From assembly GCA_023442465.1 (NCBI GenBank), contig JAEZZQ010000001.1, positions 1 to 64,000 on the forward strand: a stretch of DNA of 64,000 nucleotides, read 5' to 3'. The stretch is from Bacillota bacterium (lineage in GTDB: Bacteria > Bacillota > Clostridia > Lachnospirales > Lachnospiraceae). This document shows, in pieces, positions 18,403 to 27,763 of the stretch. The position numbers and the translations under genes were made by a program. The notes beneath the pieces were generated by a model. That model made no database searches, had not been told where the DNA came from, and saw only the letters and a list, made by a program, of their open reading frames with translations. Each line of letters begins with the position of its first letter. The first letter of the stretch is position 1.

Positions 18403-20165
18403 ATGGGCGTCTGATTGAGCGGCGTATGGGAGCGTTAATGGTTAACAGATGTTTTGGTATGATAAAAGAGTGGGGTTTAAATAACCTGTACAAATACAGT
18501 ATTTACAGAAGGCTGATCTGGTGTTTTGTTTATATGTCTGTGCTGCCGATACTGCTGATCGGCGGCTATAATGCGGTATATTCTTTTTCGAAAAACGAAC
18601 GGGAAGCGAAAATGTTCCTGCAGGAATCTTCCTCTCAGATTGCCAACAACATCTCTTATTATATGTTTTCTCATATGAATCTGCTGGAAGAGGTCGCAAT
18701 GAATCCGGAGATCGTGAATGAACTTATGATTTATCATCAAGTGGACTGGAATCAGAAAAGTGATATTGAAAATCACATACGTCTTGTTTTAGGAAGTACG
18801 TTTGGCTCCAGCGGTGCAGTGAATGCCTGTGAGATCGCTTCCGTGAACCGTTCTTATTTCTACTATCCGTCCCCGGTAACCAACGGTGATTTCGAGACGA
18901 GCAAGCTGCTTTCCAGATCAGCGAGGCAGGTACTTATGAAGGTAAGCCCCAAGGAGGTTCCAAGCGACCAGAACAGCTATGTAATACTGACCAGGAGTAT
19001 ATACAGCAATGAGGGGTGCGTCGGGAATATTGTCGCCGCCTTAGATCTATCCTATTTTAATAAAGTATGTTATGAAAATGTGACGAATCTCTTAAATGAG
19101 GTAATGATTATCGATGAAAACAATATTGTTATCAGCGGCTCTAACGAAGAACAGGTAGGTTCCGTCTTTGGCGGAGATAAGATGTTTTCCATATCCGTTT
19201 CAGAGCCTATTTCCAATACCAATCTTACCATCGTTAACCTTATAGATATACAGACGCTTCTTAAGTCGGCTTTTATTCAGTTTGGAATTACCGTATTTAC
19301 CGCCGTTTTATTTGCTGTACTGGCTTTTACATTTGCCATATTGTTTACAAGGAGCATTACGGAACCGATTAACCGTTTAATGGAAGAAATGAAGAAACCG
19401 AAGGTGGAGAAATTTGTAGAGGATGCCGGGAACGATGAATATCATGCCGTAATAGAAGGCTTTAATAAAATGAGCCGCAATCTTGTAGATGCCCTGCAAA
19501 AGCAATATGAAATCAAGCTGCAGGAGACAAAGCTGAGGGAGCTTCGAAGAGAAGCGGAGCTTTCTGCACTGCAGCAGCAGATAAATCCTCATTTTCTATA
19601 CAATACATTGGAATCTATTTATTGGAACGGGCAATTGGAGGGCGATGAGGAAATCAGTGAGATCGTCAATGCACTTGGCAATTATTTAAGGGTCATTATC
19701 ATAAAAGGCCGGGAATACATTACCATTGAAAATGAGGTCGAAAGCGTAAATAATTACATTTTTTTACAAAATAAGCGCTTTGAGAATCGCATTGTAAACT
19801 ATTGGGATGTATCCATATCCATGCGGCATACAAAGATTATAAAGCTGGCGATTCACCCTATTGTAGAGGATGTGATTTCAGCCAATCTGGACGATCTCGA
19901 AAGCCAGATTGACATCGGCATATCCATTGCAGGGGAACTTGATACCATTCAGGTGACTATGACAGGAAATGCTGTGGAATATTTCTTAAGCCGGCTTGAT
20001 AGTGAACAGGTAAATACCAGAGGCATTAACAGCGTGGACGAACGGCTGAGGCTTTACTATGGAGATGCGTTCGGGGTTGTTATGGATAAAGAAGCGGAGA
20101 AAATCAGGGTAACAATGCCTGTCTATAAGGACAACGGAAGCGAAGGTAAAAAACAATATGGATAA
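18399..20165 (+). CDS. YesM-type histidine kinase with degenerate ATPase domain
   Basis: About 588 residues from the overlapping GTG. An internal ATG at 18438 has a GGGAG ribosome site and could be the true start. One membrane helix lies at ~38-60, an extracellular sensor follows, a second helix is at ~290-312, then a HAMP-like linker and the phospho-acceptor block LQQQINPHFLYNTLES around residue 397. The C-terminal ATPase domain is decayed: the N-box reads IHPIVEDVISAN, without the conserved Asn-His-Gly, and the DNGxG box is missing, with VTMTGNAVEYFLSR there instead. It probably cannot bind ATP itself and may act as a partner of the intact kinase encoded next. Confidence 0.85.
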   Translation: MNGRLIERRMGALMVNRCFGMIKEWGLNNLYKYSIYRRLIWCFVYMSVLPILLIGGYNAVYSFSKNEREAKMFLQESSSQIANNISYYMFSHMNLLEEVAMNPEIVNELMIYHQVDWNQKSDIENHIRLVLGSTFGSSGAVNACEIASVNRSYFYYPSPVTNGDFETSKLLSRSARQVLMKVSPKEVPSDQNSYVILTRSIYSNEGCVGNIVAALDLSYFNKVCYENVTNLLNEVMIIDENNIVISGSNEEQVGSVFGGDKMFSISVSEPISNTNLTIVNLIDIQTLLKSAFIQFGITVFTAVLFAVLAFTFAILFTRSITEPINRLMEEMKKPKVEKFVEDAGNDEYHAVIEGFNKMSRNLVDALQKQYEIKLQETKLRELRREAELSALQQQINPHFLYNTLESIYWNGQLEGDEEISEIVNALGNYLRVIIIKGREYITIENEVESVNNYIFLQNKRFENRIVNYWDVSISMRHTKIIKLAIHPIVEDVISANLDDLESQIDIGISIAGELDTIQVTMTGNAVEYFLSRLDSEQVNTRGINSVDERLRLYYGDAFGVVMDKEAEKIRVTMPVYKDNGSEGKKQYG

Positions 20166-21834
20166 GTTTGTAGGATATCTCAGGAAAATTTCGATACGCA
20201 GACGCCTTCTTTATGCCTTTATTATATTATGCGTTATTCCAATTTCAATCATGATCATTATCAGCGGGGTTATCGAATTTCTCTATTATAACGATAACAT
20301 TAGGCGTAATTATGATAATTTCACCTATGAATCCGATATCAGGGTCAATGATATGTTCGACCAGCTGGAGTTAAAGTTTAAATATTTGAAAGAGAACAAT
20401 GATATTTTAACAGATATATATTTGTACGCAATCTCTCCTATATACCAGACCGAAGAGGTAAGCAACCGGATTGAAAATACAATAGCGAGTATTGTTTCCA
20501 ATCAGGAGGAAATAAGCTATGCGGCAATCATTCTTGAAGACGGAACATCCTTTTCCTATATGAAAATATTAGTTGATGCAAAAGAAATCAGCAAAGGACT
20601 GGAGGATGGTCCGAGCTGGAGCTATGTAGATTACGGACAGCAGCCTGCGCTATGCAGAACGGAAATGGTTGAAGTAGACTATACCAGCGGATTGAAAGCG
20701 AGGTATGTGATACTTATCAATTTGAATGCGGTAAAGGAAGTGCTTGATAATGCAGCGGGTTCCGCAAAGCAGAAAATAGCAATTACTGACAGTCAGGACA
20801 GAGTTATTGCCGGGTCCCGCTTTGAAAAAACGGAATTATTTTACGAGGTGACAATTCCGATTCTGGATACGGGACTTAACATAAATAATACTTTTATCCG
20901 GACAAAATATGACCTTCGCGGGTTAATAACGGTAACTGTGATATTCCTGCTCGTAGTGGCCGGAACCGGAAGTGCCTCTTATCTGGTACATGAAAGTATT
21001 AAGATCCCGTTGAACCGGCTGCTTGGACGGATGGAACGGATTGAAGAGGGAGATATCGTTATTGAGCCGGAGGAAGAAGCAGATATAAATTCCCAGGACG
21101 AAAATGAGATTTTAAACAGAGTATTTACTTCCATGCTCAACAAGTTAAACGAAGTATTGGAGGAAACCTATACTACAAATATAAATGAGACGCAGCTCAG
21201 GACAAGAATCAAAGAGCTGGAACTGGTAGCCTTACAGCAGCGGATCAATCCTCATTTCCTATATAATCTTCTGGATAATATATTTTGGATCGCACAGATG
21301 AATAACTATGAAGAGATTGGGGAGATGGTATCGGCTCTCGGTGAATTCTTTAAAACGAGCGTGTCGGAAAAAGGAGCTTTTGTATCCATCAATACGGAGA
21401 TTGAAAATGTTAAAAGCTATGTATGCCTGCAAAAGATCATGCATAAGAATCAGTTCGATGTCATATGGAACATAGATCCCGGAATCGTCCATTATAAAAC
21501 GGTAAAGCTCATTCTTCAGCCCATCATTGAGAATTGCATTTCTCATGGATTTGAAGGAATAGAAGGAGGCGGAATCATTCATATTACAGGTAAGAAAGAA
21601 GCGGATACGATTGTCTTCGAGATACAGGATAATGGAAGAGGTATGGAGAAGGATGTTTGTGACGGTATAACGCTGACAATGAATGATTCGATTCTTGGAG
21701 TAGGGGACAGCATCGGTATGAGAAATGTGAATCAAAGAATTAAGATATACTTTGGCGAACCTTATGGCATAAGTATTAAATCAAAAATAAAGGAAGGTAC
21801 AACAGTAAGTCTGTGTATCCCGGTTAAGGAGTGA
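20158..21834 (+). CDS. YesM-type sensor histidine kinase (intact)
   Basis: 558 residues: helix ~18-40, an extracellular region, a second helix ~258-282, HAMP, then LQQRINPHFLYNLLDN around residue 364. A complete HATPase domain follows with N-box IIENCISHGFEG, G1 box DNGRGM and G2-like GIGMRNVNQRIK. It overlaps the preceding kinase gene by 8 bp and the response regulator starts 3 bp after its stop. The kinase probably senses the sugar bound by the lipoprotein and phosphorylates the YesN-like regulator. Confidence 0.92.
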   Translation: MDKFVGYLRKISIRRRLLYAFIILCVIPISIMIIISGVIEFLYYNDNIRRNYDNFTYESDIRVNDMFDQLELKFKYLKENNDILTDIYLYAISPIYQTEEVSNRIENTIASIVSNQEEISYAAIILEDGTSFSYMKILVDAKEISKGLEDGPSWSYVDYGQQPALCRTEMVEVDYTSGLKARYVILINLNAVKEVLDNAAGSAKQKIAITDSQDRVIAGSRFEKTELFYEVTIPILDTGLNINNTFIRTKYDLRGLITVTVIFLLVVAGTGSASYLVHESIKIPLNRLLGRMERIEEGDIVIEPEEEADINSQDENEILNRVFTSMLNKLNEVLEETYTTNINETQLRTRIKELELVALQQRINPHFLYNLLDNIFWIAQMNNYEEIGEMVSALGEFFKTSVSEKGAFVSINTEIENVKSYVCLQKIMHKNQFDVIWNIDPGIVHYKTVKLILQPIIENCISHGFEGIEGGGIIHITGKKEADTIVFEIQDNGRGMEKDVCDGITLTMNDSILGVGDSIGMRNVNQRIKIYFGEPYGISIKSKIKEGTTVSLCIPVKE

Positions 21835-21837
21835 GCT

Positions 21838-23523
21838 ATGTATAGATTGATGGTAGTGGAAGATGAGAATATGATACGTAAGGGTATCGTGAACAGCATC
21901 CTCTGGAAGTCCCTGGGATTTGTAGTCGTGGCAGAAAGCTCGAATGGAAAGGCGGCTTTGGAACAACTGGAAAAAGTTCAGGTGGATGTCTTATTGACAG
22001 ATATTAAGATGCCGGTCATGGGCGGTATGGAGCTGGCCAGAATAGCGAGGCAGCGGTATCCTGATATCGAAATTATTATTTTAAGCGGATTTGCGGAATT
22101 TGAATACGCCCGTCAGGCAATTAATTTCAGAACCTTTGATTATTTAGTGAAGCCCGTCAATAAGCAAAAATTACTGGATACCTTTACCGCTCTGAAGGAG
22201 AACATGGATCGGAAAAGGGAAATTAAGGAGGAAATATATCACAGCAATATTTATTTGAATGCGGGATATGAAACTCTCAGGAATGAATTTCTCCAGTCCA
22301 TGCTGGACGGAGATATTAGCCTTTTTAATGATTTTGAGGAGAAGACGGCATCTTTGGAACTGGATTTCACCGGGCATTATTTTGCGGCGGCAACGATAAA
22401 ATTCGATAGAAAGAGTATCTTTGAAGAATTGGAATCCAATTGGGGCACAGACAAGCGGTTGCTTACCTTTGCCTATCGGAACATCATAAATGAGGAATTG
22501 TGTGATATCGATGATGTTTATTATATCGTGGAGGACTGTGACAGAATTAATTTTGTATTCTGCTTCCCGTCAAAGGAAAAGCAGGATGCGCTGATGGTTC
22601 CCTGCCTGGAAAGCATTAGCGACAGCATCCATAACTGCCTGTTCAAACATGTGGCAGTGCCGTATACGATAGGGATCGGTCTAAGCTATCCTTCCATTCA
22701 CCATATAGCCAAGTCCTTCAGCCAGGCAAAAAAATCAATTCAGAATAATTTTTATCTTGGAGAATACAGAGTTCAGGTTTATCAGGACAATAATGAATCT
22801 AAATATGAACAGAACTTTATCCGGTTCTATCCGGAAGAAATGGAGCATGCAGCTATCGCCATCAGCAATGGAAATTATGAGGATACGAGAAAATATCTCG
22901 TATCCATGTTCCGCACGCTTTCCGAGCAGAATTTACTGCCGGAAATCGTGAAAAATTACTGTGTTGCGCTTAAACTAATGGTTCAGTCTAAGATTATGAA
23001 CAGCAATGGGATAATGGAGGAGATTATCGGGGATGAGTTTAATGAATTTGTAAAAGAAGCGCTGACCGTTAAAGAGCTGTCGGCTTATATTATCAATATT
23101 ATGGTGACTCTCGCAAAGGCAATTGATGAGACCATTGCCCCGATGGAAATAAAAGAACAGCAAATACTCATCGACAGGGCAAAGGCGTATATCTCCACAT
23201 GCCTGAGCGAAAAAATCACTCTGAAAATGATCAGCGAGCATGTATATCTATCGGAGACTTATTTCAGCTTTTTATTTAAAAAAGTGACGGGAATTACTTA
23301 TATTGATTATATCCAGAAGCTTCGCATGCAGGAAGCGAAGAGATTATTGGTAAACACAAATCATAAGGTCTATAAGATAGCGGAAATGATAGGATACAGC
23401 GATTATAAATATTTTTCCGTGCAATTTAAGAAGTACGTGGCGCTTACACCGAAGGAGTATAGGAATCAGGGAAGGCGGGAAAAGGAGCAGCAGGAAACGG
23501 AGGTATGTGCGAAAAGACATTAA
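21838..23523 (+). CDS. YesN-type response regulator with AraC DNA-binding domain
   Basis: 561 residues. The N-terminal receiver domain has acidic residues near the start (VVEDENM), a phospho-acceptor Asp at about 55 in LLTDIKMPVMGG, and the conserved Lys in DYLVKPVNK. A ~300-residue middle region follows, then a C-terminal AraC double helix-turn-helix (KMISEHVYLSETYFSFLFKK ... KIAEMIGYSDYKYFSVQFKK). It is the output of the two kinases and the probable activator of the transport operon at 9840-17131. That target is inferred from proximity. Confidence 0.93.
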   Translation: MYRLMVVEDENMIRKGIVNSILWKSLGFVVVAESSNGKAALEQLEKVQVDVLLTDIKMPVMGGMELARIARQRYPDIEIIILSGFAEFEYARQAINFRTFDYLVKPVNKQKLLDTFTALKENMDRKREIKEEIYHSNIYLNAGYETLRNEFLQSMLDGDISLFNDFEEKTASLELDFTGHYFAAATIKFDRKSIFEELESNWGTDKRLLTFAYRNIINEELCDIDDVYYIVEDCDRINFVFCFPSKEKQDALMVPCLESISDSIHNCLFKHVAVPYTIGIGLSYPSIHHIAKSFSQAKKSIQNNFYLGEYRVQVYQDNNESKYEQNFIRFYPEEMEHAAIAISNGNYEDTRKYLVSMFRTLSEQNLLPEIVKNYCVALKLMVQSKIMNSNGIMEEIIGDEFNEFVKEALTVKELSAYIINIMVTLAKAIDETIAPMEIKEQQILIDRAKAYISTCLSEKITLKMISEHVYLSETYFSFLFKKVTGITYIDYIQKLRMQEAKRLLVNTNHKVYKIAEMIGYSDYKYFSVQFKKYVALTPKEYRNQGRREKEQQETEVCAKRH

Positions 23524-23548
23524 GAATGTAGTATATTTTTGGGAAAAT

Positions 23549-23594
23549 CAGTATAGATTTGGAATATTATAGAAGATAATTATGATCTATACTG
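23549..23594. promoter_or_regulatory. 10-bp inverted repeat upstream of the chemoreceptor gene
   Basis: CAGTATAGAT at 23549-23558 and its perfect complement ATCTATACTG at 23585-23594 are separated by 26 bp. There is no T-run, so a terminator is unlikely. The position, 38 bp before the start codon at 23632, fits an operator for a dimeric regulator or a leader hairpin. Confidence 0.45.
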
Positions 23595-23631
23595 TTATCA
23601 ATATGTATTATGGTTCATGGGGGTAATACGA

Positions 23632-25704
23632 ATGAGAAAATTCCTGAAAAGAATGAGTTTACTGCAAAAGTTGATCAGTGTTATAGTAACGGTTGTTTTT
23701 GTGCCGATATTGATTATTGGAGTGATGGCCACCGGAATATCGAAAACAGCTCTCGAGGAACAATCCAGAAAAGCAAAGGAAGCTCTTGCTTCGCAGACGG
23801 CCGATATGATCGATCAGGAGATGGAGCGTATAAACCAAGTGTTTTTACAAGTTTCTTTAAGTACTGCATTTCAGGATGTTGTCAATAATCTGGAGCCGCC
23901 GAAAGGGCTCGGCGATAAAGAAAAAGCAGAGTGGAGTATGGAGAGAAGGAAGCTCTTGCAAGTGCTTGATAAAGAGATTCAAAGTATTACCATTACAAAT
24001 AAGTTTATTAGCAGTTTGTCATTAATGTATGTTACCGGGGATATGATAGGTCCGGTCTGCATTTTGCCGGAAGGCATCACAGATATCCGTGAGACTGCTG
24101 TTTACCGGAAGCTGATAGACAGTACGGATATGATATGGTTAAATGCGGACGAGGTAGATACTTATGTGAATAGCGGATATCTCACAGTAGGAAAAGCGGT
24201 TAAAAGCTTTTATTATTCGAACACAGAGGAAGTCGGAGCGGTTAAGATTGAATTAAGCTACGATGCATTTCAGTCCATGTTATCCAAAATTAAAGTTGGT
24301 GAAAATGACAGCTCTTATCTGATTGCTTCTAACGGCAGCAGGATTTCCGCTCTTCCGTATAGCGAGATGGCACAAGGAGAGGAAGAAGCTGTTTTTACAG
24401 AAGTGGAAGAAAGGGCGATGCTGGTTGATGCCGATACCTTTACCATGGAGGTAAATGGCGTCAGTACGATTGTTACTTATAATAAATGCGATAAATCAGG
24501 CTTTATTTACATAATCATGATTCCGGAATCAGAAGTACTTCAGGGGTCCAATGAAATTAAGAACTTAATCGTGCTGGTGGGTGCTGCTTTTTCTGTATTA
24601 GCCGTATTTGGGGGATTGTTCTTTGCACTTAATATGACAAAAGCATTGAAGGGTGTGGAAAAAACAATGTCTGTCTCGGCGGAAGGCGACTTGACAGTCA
24701 CAGCCAAAACACGGCGCACCGATGAGATCGGAAAGGTGGCAAGTTCCTTTAATGCTATGGTAAAAAGCCTCCGAACACTCATATCACAAAGCAATGAACT
24801 ATCGGAGGAAGTAAGCAAAACAGCGGAAGCTCTTTCCAAAATATCCGCGTCAACTACTCGTACTGCGTCGGAGATATCCAGTGCGATTGATGATGTCGCC
24901 ATGGGTGCGGGGATGCAGAGTGAGGAGATTGACAATAGTGTGCAGGTTTTCGCCAGCTTGGCGGATGGAATCAGCTATGCAGTAAGCAGTACAAATGCCA
25001 TGGAATCTGCGGCCAGAAATGTTAAGAACTATACGGTAGAGGGAATTCAGGCGGCGCAGTTACTTGATGGGAAGGCGCTAGAGGTTATCTCCATCACGGA
25101 AGGGGTTGCCGAACAGATATCAGGGCTTGCAAAAAGTATAACAGTTATTAATGAGTTCACAGAGATTCTTAATACAACTTCGGAGCAGACTGAACTATTA
25201 TCCTTAAATGCGTCTATCGAGGCGGCTAGAGCAGGAGAGCATGGAAGAGGCTTTACGGTTGTCGCCGAAGAAATAAGAAAGCTTGCAGAGCAGTCCGGCA
25301 GACAGACAGAAAAGATAGAGAGTCTAACCAAAGAAATCCTGTCAAAAACAAAGGCTTCCACGGAGTTTATCATGAAAGCGAATACGGTGATCAAGGAGCA
25401 GGCAGAATCGTCAAAGGCTTCGGCAGAGTATTTCGATAAAATTGATATGGCAATGAATGAACTGCTGCAAGATATGAAAAAGATTATGGAAGTAATTCAT
25501 AAGATAGATCAAGATAAGGACAGCGTTCTTGGCAGTATCAATCATATTGCGGAGGCTTCCGAAGCAGCAGCGGCAGCGTCGGAAGAAGTATCCGCATCTA
25601 CGCAGGAACAGCTGAATACTTTGGAGGAGCTTGCGAATATGGCGGTTATGCTAAAGAATTGCTCTAAAAATCTGGAGGAGAATATGAAGCGTTTTATAGT
25701 ATAA
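23632..25704 (+). CDS. Methyl-accepting chemotaxis protein
   Basis: 690 residues from ATG 23632, chosen over an in-frame ATG at 23617 because GGGGG lies 8 bases before it. Membrane helix at ~11-33, a large extracellular ligand-binding region to ~295 (Cache-like by size), a second helix ~300-322, HAMP, and a cytoplasmic signalling coiled coil. The hairpin tip SLNASIEAARAGEHGRGFTV is near residue 523. It should direct chemotaxis through CheA/CheW encoded elsewhere. Its place after the sugar sensory genes suggests a related attractant. Confidence 0.92.
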   Translation: MRKFLKRMSLLQKLISVIVTVVFVPILIIGVMATGISKTALEEQSRKAKEALASQTADMIDQEMERINQVFLQVSLSTAFQDVVNNLEPPKGLGDKEKAEWSMERRKLLQVLDKEIQSITITNKFISSLSLMYVTGDMIGPVCILPEGITDIRETAVYRKLIDSTDMIWLNADEVDTYVNSGYLTVGKAVKSFYYSNTEEVGAVKIELSYDAFQSMLSKIKVGENDSSYLIASNGSRISALPYSEMAQGEEEAVFTEVEERAMLVDADTFTMEVNGVSTIVTYNKCDKSGFIYIIMIPESEVLQGSNEIKNLIVLVGAAFSVLAVFGGLFFALNMTKALKGVEKTMSVSAEGDLTVTAKTRRTDEIGKVASSFNAMVKSLRTLISQSNELSEEVSKTAEALSKISASTTRTASEISSAIDDVAMGAGMQSEEIDNSVQVFASLADGISYAVSSTNAMESAARNVKNYTVEGIQAAQLLDGKALEVISITEGVAEQISGLAKSITVINEFTEILNTTSEQTELLSLNASIEAARAGEHGRGFTVVAEEIRKLAEQSGRQTEKIESLTKEILSKTKASTEFIMKANTVIKEQAESSKASAEYFDKIDMAMNELLQDMKKIMEVIHKIDQDKDSVLGSINHIAEASEAAAAASEEVSASTQEQLNTLEELANMAVMLKNCSKNLEENMKRFIV

Positions 25705-25758
25705 GCCGTGGAACTTTAATAAACTGTTAGGAAGCACCATTTTTATGCATAACCGTAG

Positions 25759-25811
25759 CATCCACATCTGTTTTGGAGAGCGTAACAGCTACTCTGAAAC
25801 AGATGTGGATG
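25759..25811. repeat. Long perfect hairpin, 15-bp arms
   Basis: CATCCACATCTGTTT at 25759-25773 and its exact complement at 25797-25811, with a 23-nt loop that can itself pair partly (AGAG/CTCT). It is not followed by T residues. It could be an RNA hairpin ending the chemoreceptor transcript, or the remnant of a small mobile inverted repeat. Confidence 0.6.
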
Positions 25812-26054
25812 TAAGGCGCTGTCGGATATTTTACAAAAACTGCCCATCAGATTGAAAAAATTGCCGGACTTATTGTCATAATAATAATTAAATTGTAGAA
25901 TTACAAAACAATAAGTTGAATTACATAATCTCGAACGGGCATGGATAGAACAAATGGTGAATAAATAGAAAAAATCCTTACATAAGAGAAATAGACTAAC
26001 GGAATTTAACGTTATAAAAATATTGTTTGGATAAATCAAGTAATTGTGATTTTC

Positions 26055-26093
26055 AATGCCTTTTTATTAATAAATAATAAAGGGCATTTTTTT
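26055..26093 (+). terminator. Intrinsic terminator at the head of the cluster
   Basis: AATGCCTTTTTATT pairs with AATAATAAAGGGCATT (one G-U) and is followed by T-rich sequence to 26093. It ends only ~40-70 bp before the plausible start codons of the first cluster gene. It is therefore either the insulating terminator of the upstream unit or a conditional leader terminator for the cluster. Confidence 0.8.
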
Positions 26094-26130
26094 GATATGG
26101 AGAATGCTGATTTTTTGCACAAATATAAGC

Positions 26131-27741
26131 AAAATGGGGTGTACGGTGGAAATCTTGTTAATGAATGGTGCTGCTGTAAAAAGTTGTGGTGAGTCAGCCG
26201 GAATATTATTTTTAGCGGCGGCGTTAAGGAGTAAAGGGTATTCAGTAAGTATTTTTGATTGTTTATACGGGGAATACCAATTAGATAAACTTGAAAAGTT
26301 CTGCGAGGGTAAAAGTTTTAGATTAGTGGGAATTTCTATCCCATCTTTACCGGAGGTATCGTTGGAATGGATTGGCAGCGTTATAAACTTATTGAAGAAG
26401 ATATTATCCTCTGCCATAATCACATGCGGTGGTTTAGGAGCCTCATTGCGATATGAAGAGCTTTTGACGGTGGAGGGCTTGGATGCTGTCATGTTAGGGG
26501 AAGGAGAACAGACTATCGGTGAGCTGGCGATGTCTATAGAATGCGGAGTAAGTATAGATGGGATATCAGGATTAGTTACAAAATACAAGAGAGATATCCG
26601 AAGGAGAGAGCTTATCAATAATTTGGACAGCCTACCGTTTATGGCCAGAGATACCTTTGAGAAGTGCATAAAAGATGTTCCTGTCGAAAAAAGAAAGAAA
26701 TTACAACTGAGCATATATTGTGCCAGAGGTTGTAAGGGAGTATGCACATATTGTATCAATTCGAGTGTTTTTCGGATAAATAAAGGAGACAGATTCAGGC
26801 AAAGAAGTGTGGAAAGCCTGGCAAAAGAAATAAATGAATTGAACAAAAGATATGGAATTACTAACTTTAATTTTTGGGATGATTATTTTGTACCATTGGA
26901 AGCAGGATATGAAAAGGCGGAACTTTTACTCGAAACATTTCAAAAACTAGATTTTAAACCCAATTTTACGATACAGATAAATGCTCCTATGGTACGGGGG
27001 GAAATCATAGAGTTGCTGCAGAGAGCAGGAATGAGGAGTGTATATATTGGAATTCAAAATATTAATTCGGGTGAACTGAAGCTATTAGGCAAGAAAACAA
27101 CACAGGATCAGATTAAAAATGCTTTGGAGACCATGAATAAATATGGATATAACTGTTCCTCACAGAGAATGTACGGTATGACAGTTGGTTATATTGCATT
27201 TACACCGTATACGACTGTAGGGAACTTTATAAATAATGTAGAATTTATCAATAATTATGAACTTCCGGTCGAGAGTATCAATACGAGGTTGTTTGCAGTG
27301 AGCAACACACCAGTCTGGTTACATCTGAAAAAAAGTCAGTTGTTGGGGAAAGACAACAGTTGGAGGTTTGAAGATAAAAATATCGCAATAGTGTATGAGT
27401 TTATCAGCAGAATAATGGAAGAATATTTACTCTGGAAGAATTCGATCCGGTTTATAAGCCGGGTAGCAGAGTACAGTGATATTTTGCTGCAAAGAAATGA
27501 GTTGGATGCGGCAATGGAGAAACTGGAGACCCTGACAGGAAAAGAAATCTGTATATATGCGGATGAGCTGAGGAAGAGTGCGGGAGTGCCCGATAATAAG
27601 CTGTCCTTGGCTTTTTCCACAGTTCAGCAGATCCGCGATATAGCAAAACATTATAGTATAAAAGAAAGATATGATGACTTTATAACAGTGCATGAGAAGG
27701 ATATACAGGAATTTAATCAGGTATCAAATTACATAGCTTGA
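26131..27741 (+). CDS. B12-binding domain radical SAM enzyme 1
   Basis: About 536 residues. The N-terminal Rossmann-like cobalamin-binding domain (VEILLMNGAAVKSC ... VGISIP ... CGGLGAS ... MLGEGEQTIGEL) is followed by a radical SAM core whose Fe-S cluster motif CxxxCxxC is Cys201, Cys205 and Cys208. The usual cobalamin-ligand His motif is not obvious. The frame is open from 26092, inside the terminator T-run. The start is more likely ATG 26131 or GTG 26146, but neither has a perfect ribosome site. As first gene of the cluster it would act on the polyketide or sugar part (methylation, cyclisation or rearrangement). The reaction is unknown. Confidence 0.82.
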   Translation, partial: KMGCTVEILLMNGAAVKSCGESAGILFLAAALRSKGYSVSIFDCLYGEYQLDKLEKFCEGKSFRLVGISIPSLPEVSLEWIGSVINLLKKILSSAIITCGGLGASLRYEELLTVEGLDAVMLGEGEQTIGELAMSIECGVSIDGISGLVTKYKRDIRRRELINNLDSLPFMARDTFEKCIKDVPVEKRKKLQLSIYCARGCKGVCTYCINSSVFRINKGDRFRQRSVESLAKEINELNKRYGITNFNFWDDYFVPLEAGYEKAELLLETFQKLDFKPNFTIQINAPMVRGEIIELLQRAGMRSVYIGIQNINSGELKLLGKKTTQDQIKNALETMNKYGYNCSSQRMYGMTVGYIAFTPYTTVGNFINNVEFINNYELPVESINTRLFAVSNTPVWLHLKKSQLLGKDNSWRFEDKNIAIVYEFISRIMEEYLLWKNSIRFISRVAEYSDILLQRNELDAAMEKLETLTGKEICIYADELRKSAGVPDNKLSLAFSTVQQIRDIAKHYSIKERYDDFITVHEKDIQEFNQVSNYIA

Positions 27742-27763
27742 TCCAAATAATACGGAGAAGATA

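Larger units (their letters stand above)
25705..26130. other. Intergenic region before the biosynthetic cluster
   Basis: About 425 bp, very A/T-rich, with no supported gene. It holds a 15-bp perfect hairpin (25759-25811) and an intrinsic terminator (26055-26093). The cluster promoter should be here, but no convincing -35/-10 pair could be picked out. A promoter left of 26055 would make the terminator part of the cluster leader. Confidence 0.6.

Noticed and set aside
25812..26054. Riboswitch in the cluster leader
   Set aside because: No known conserved aptamer core could be recognised in this A/T-rich stretch; only simple hairpins are visible.
26067..26846. 259-residue minus-strand frame opposite the first radical SAM gene
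   Set aside because: It starts inside the radical SAM core on the opposite strand and crosses the terminator. The plus-strand gene has clear motifs.
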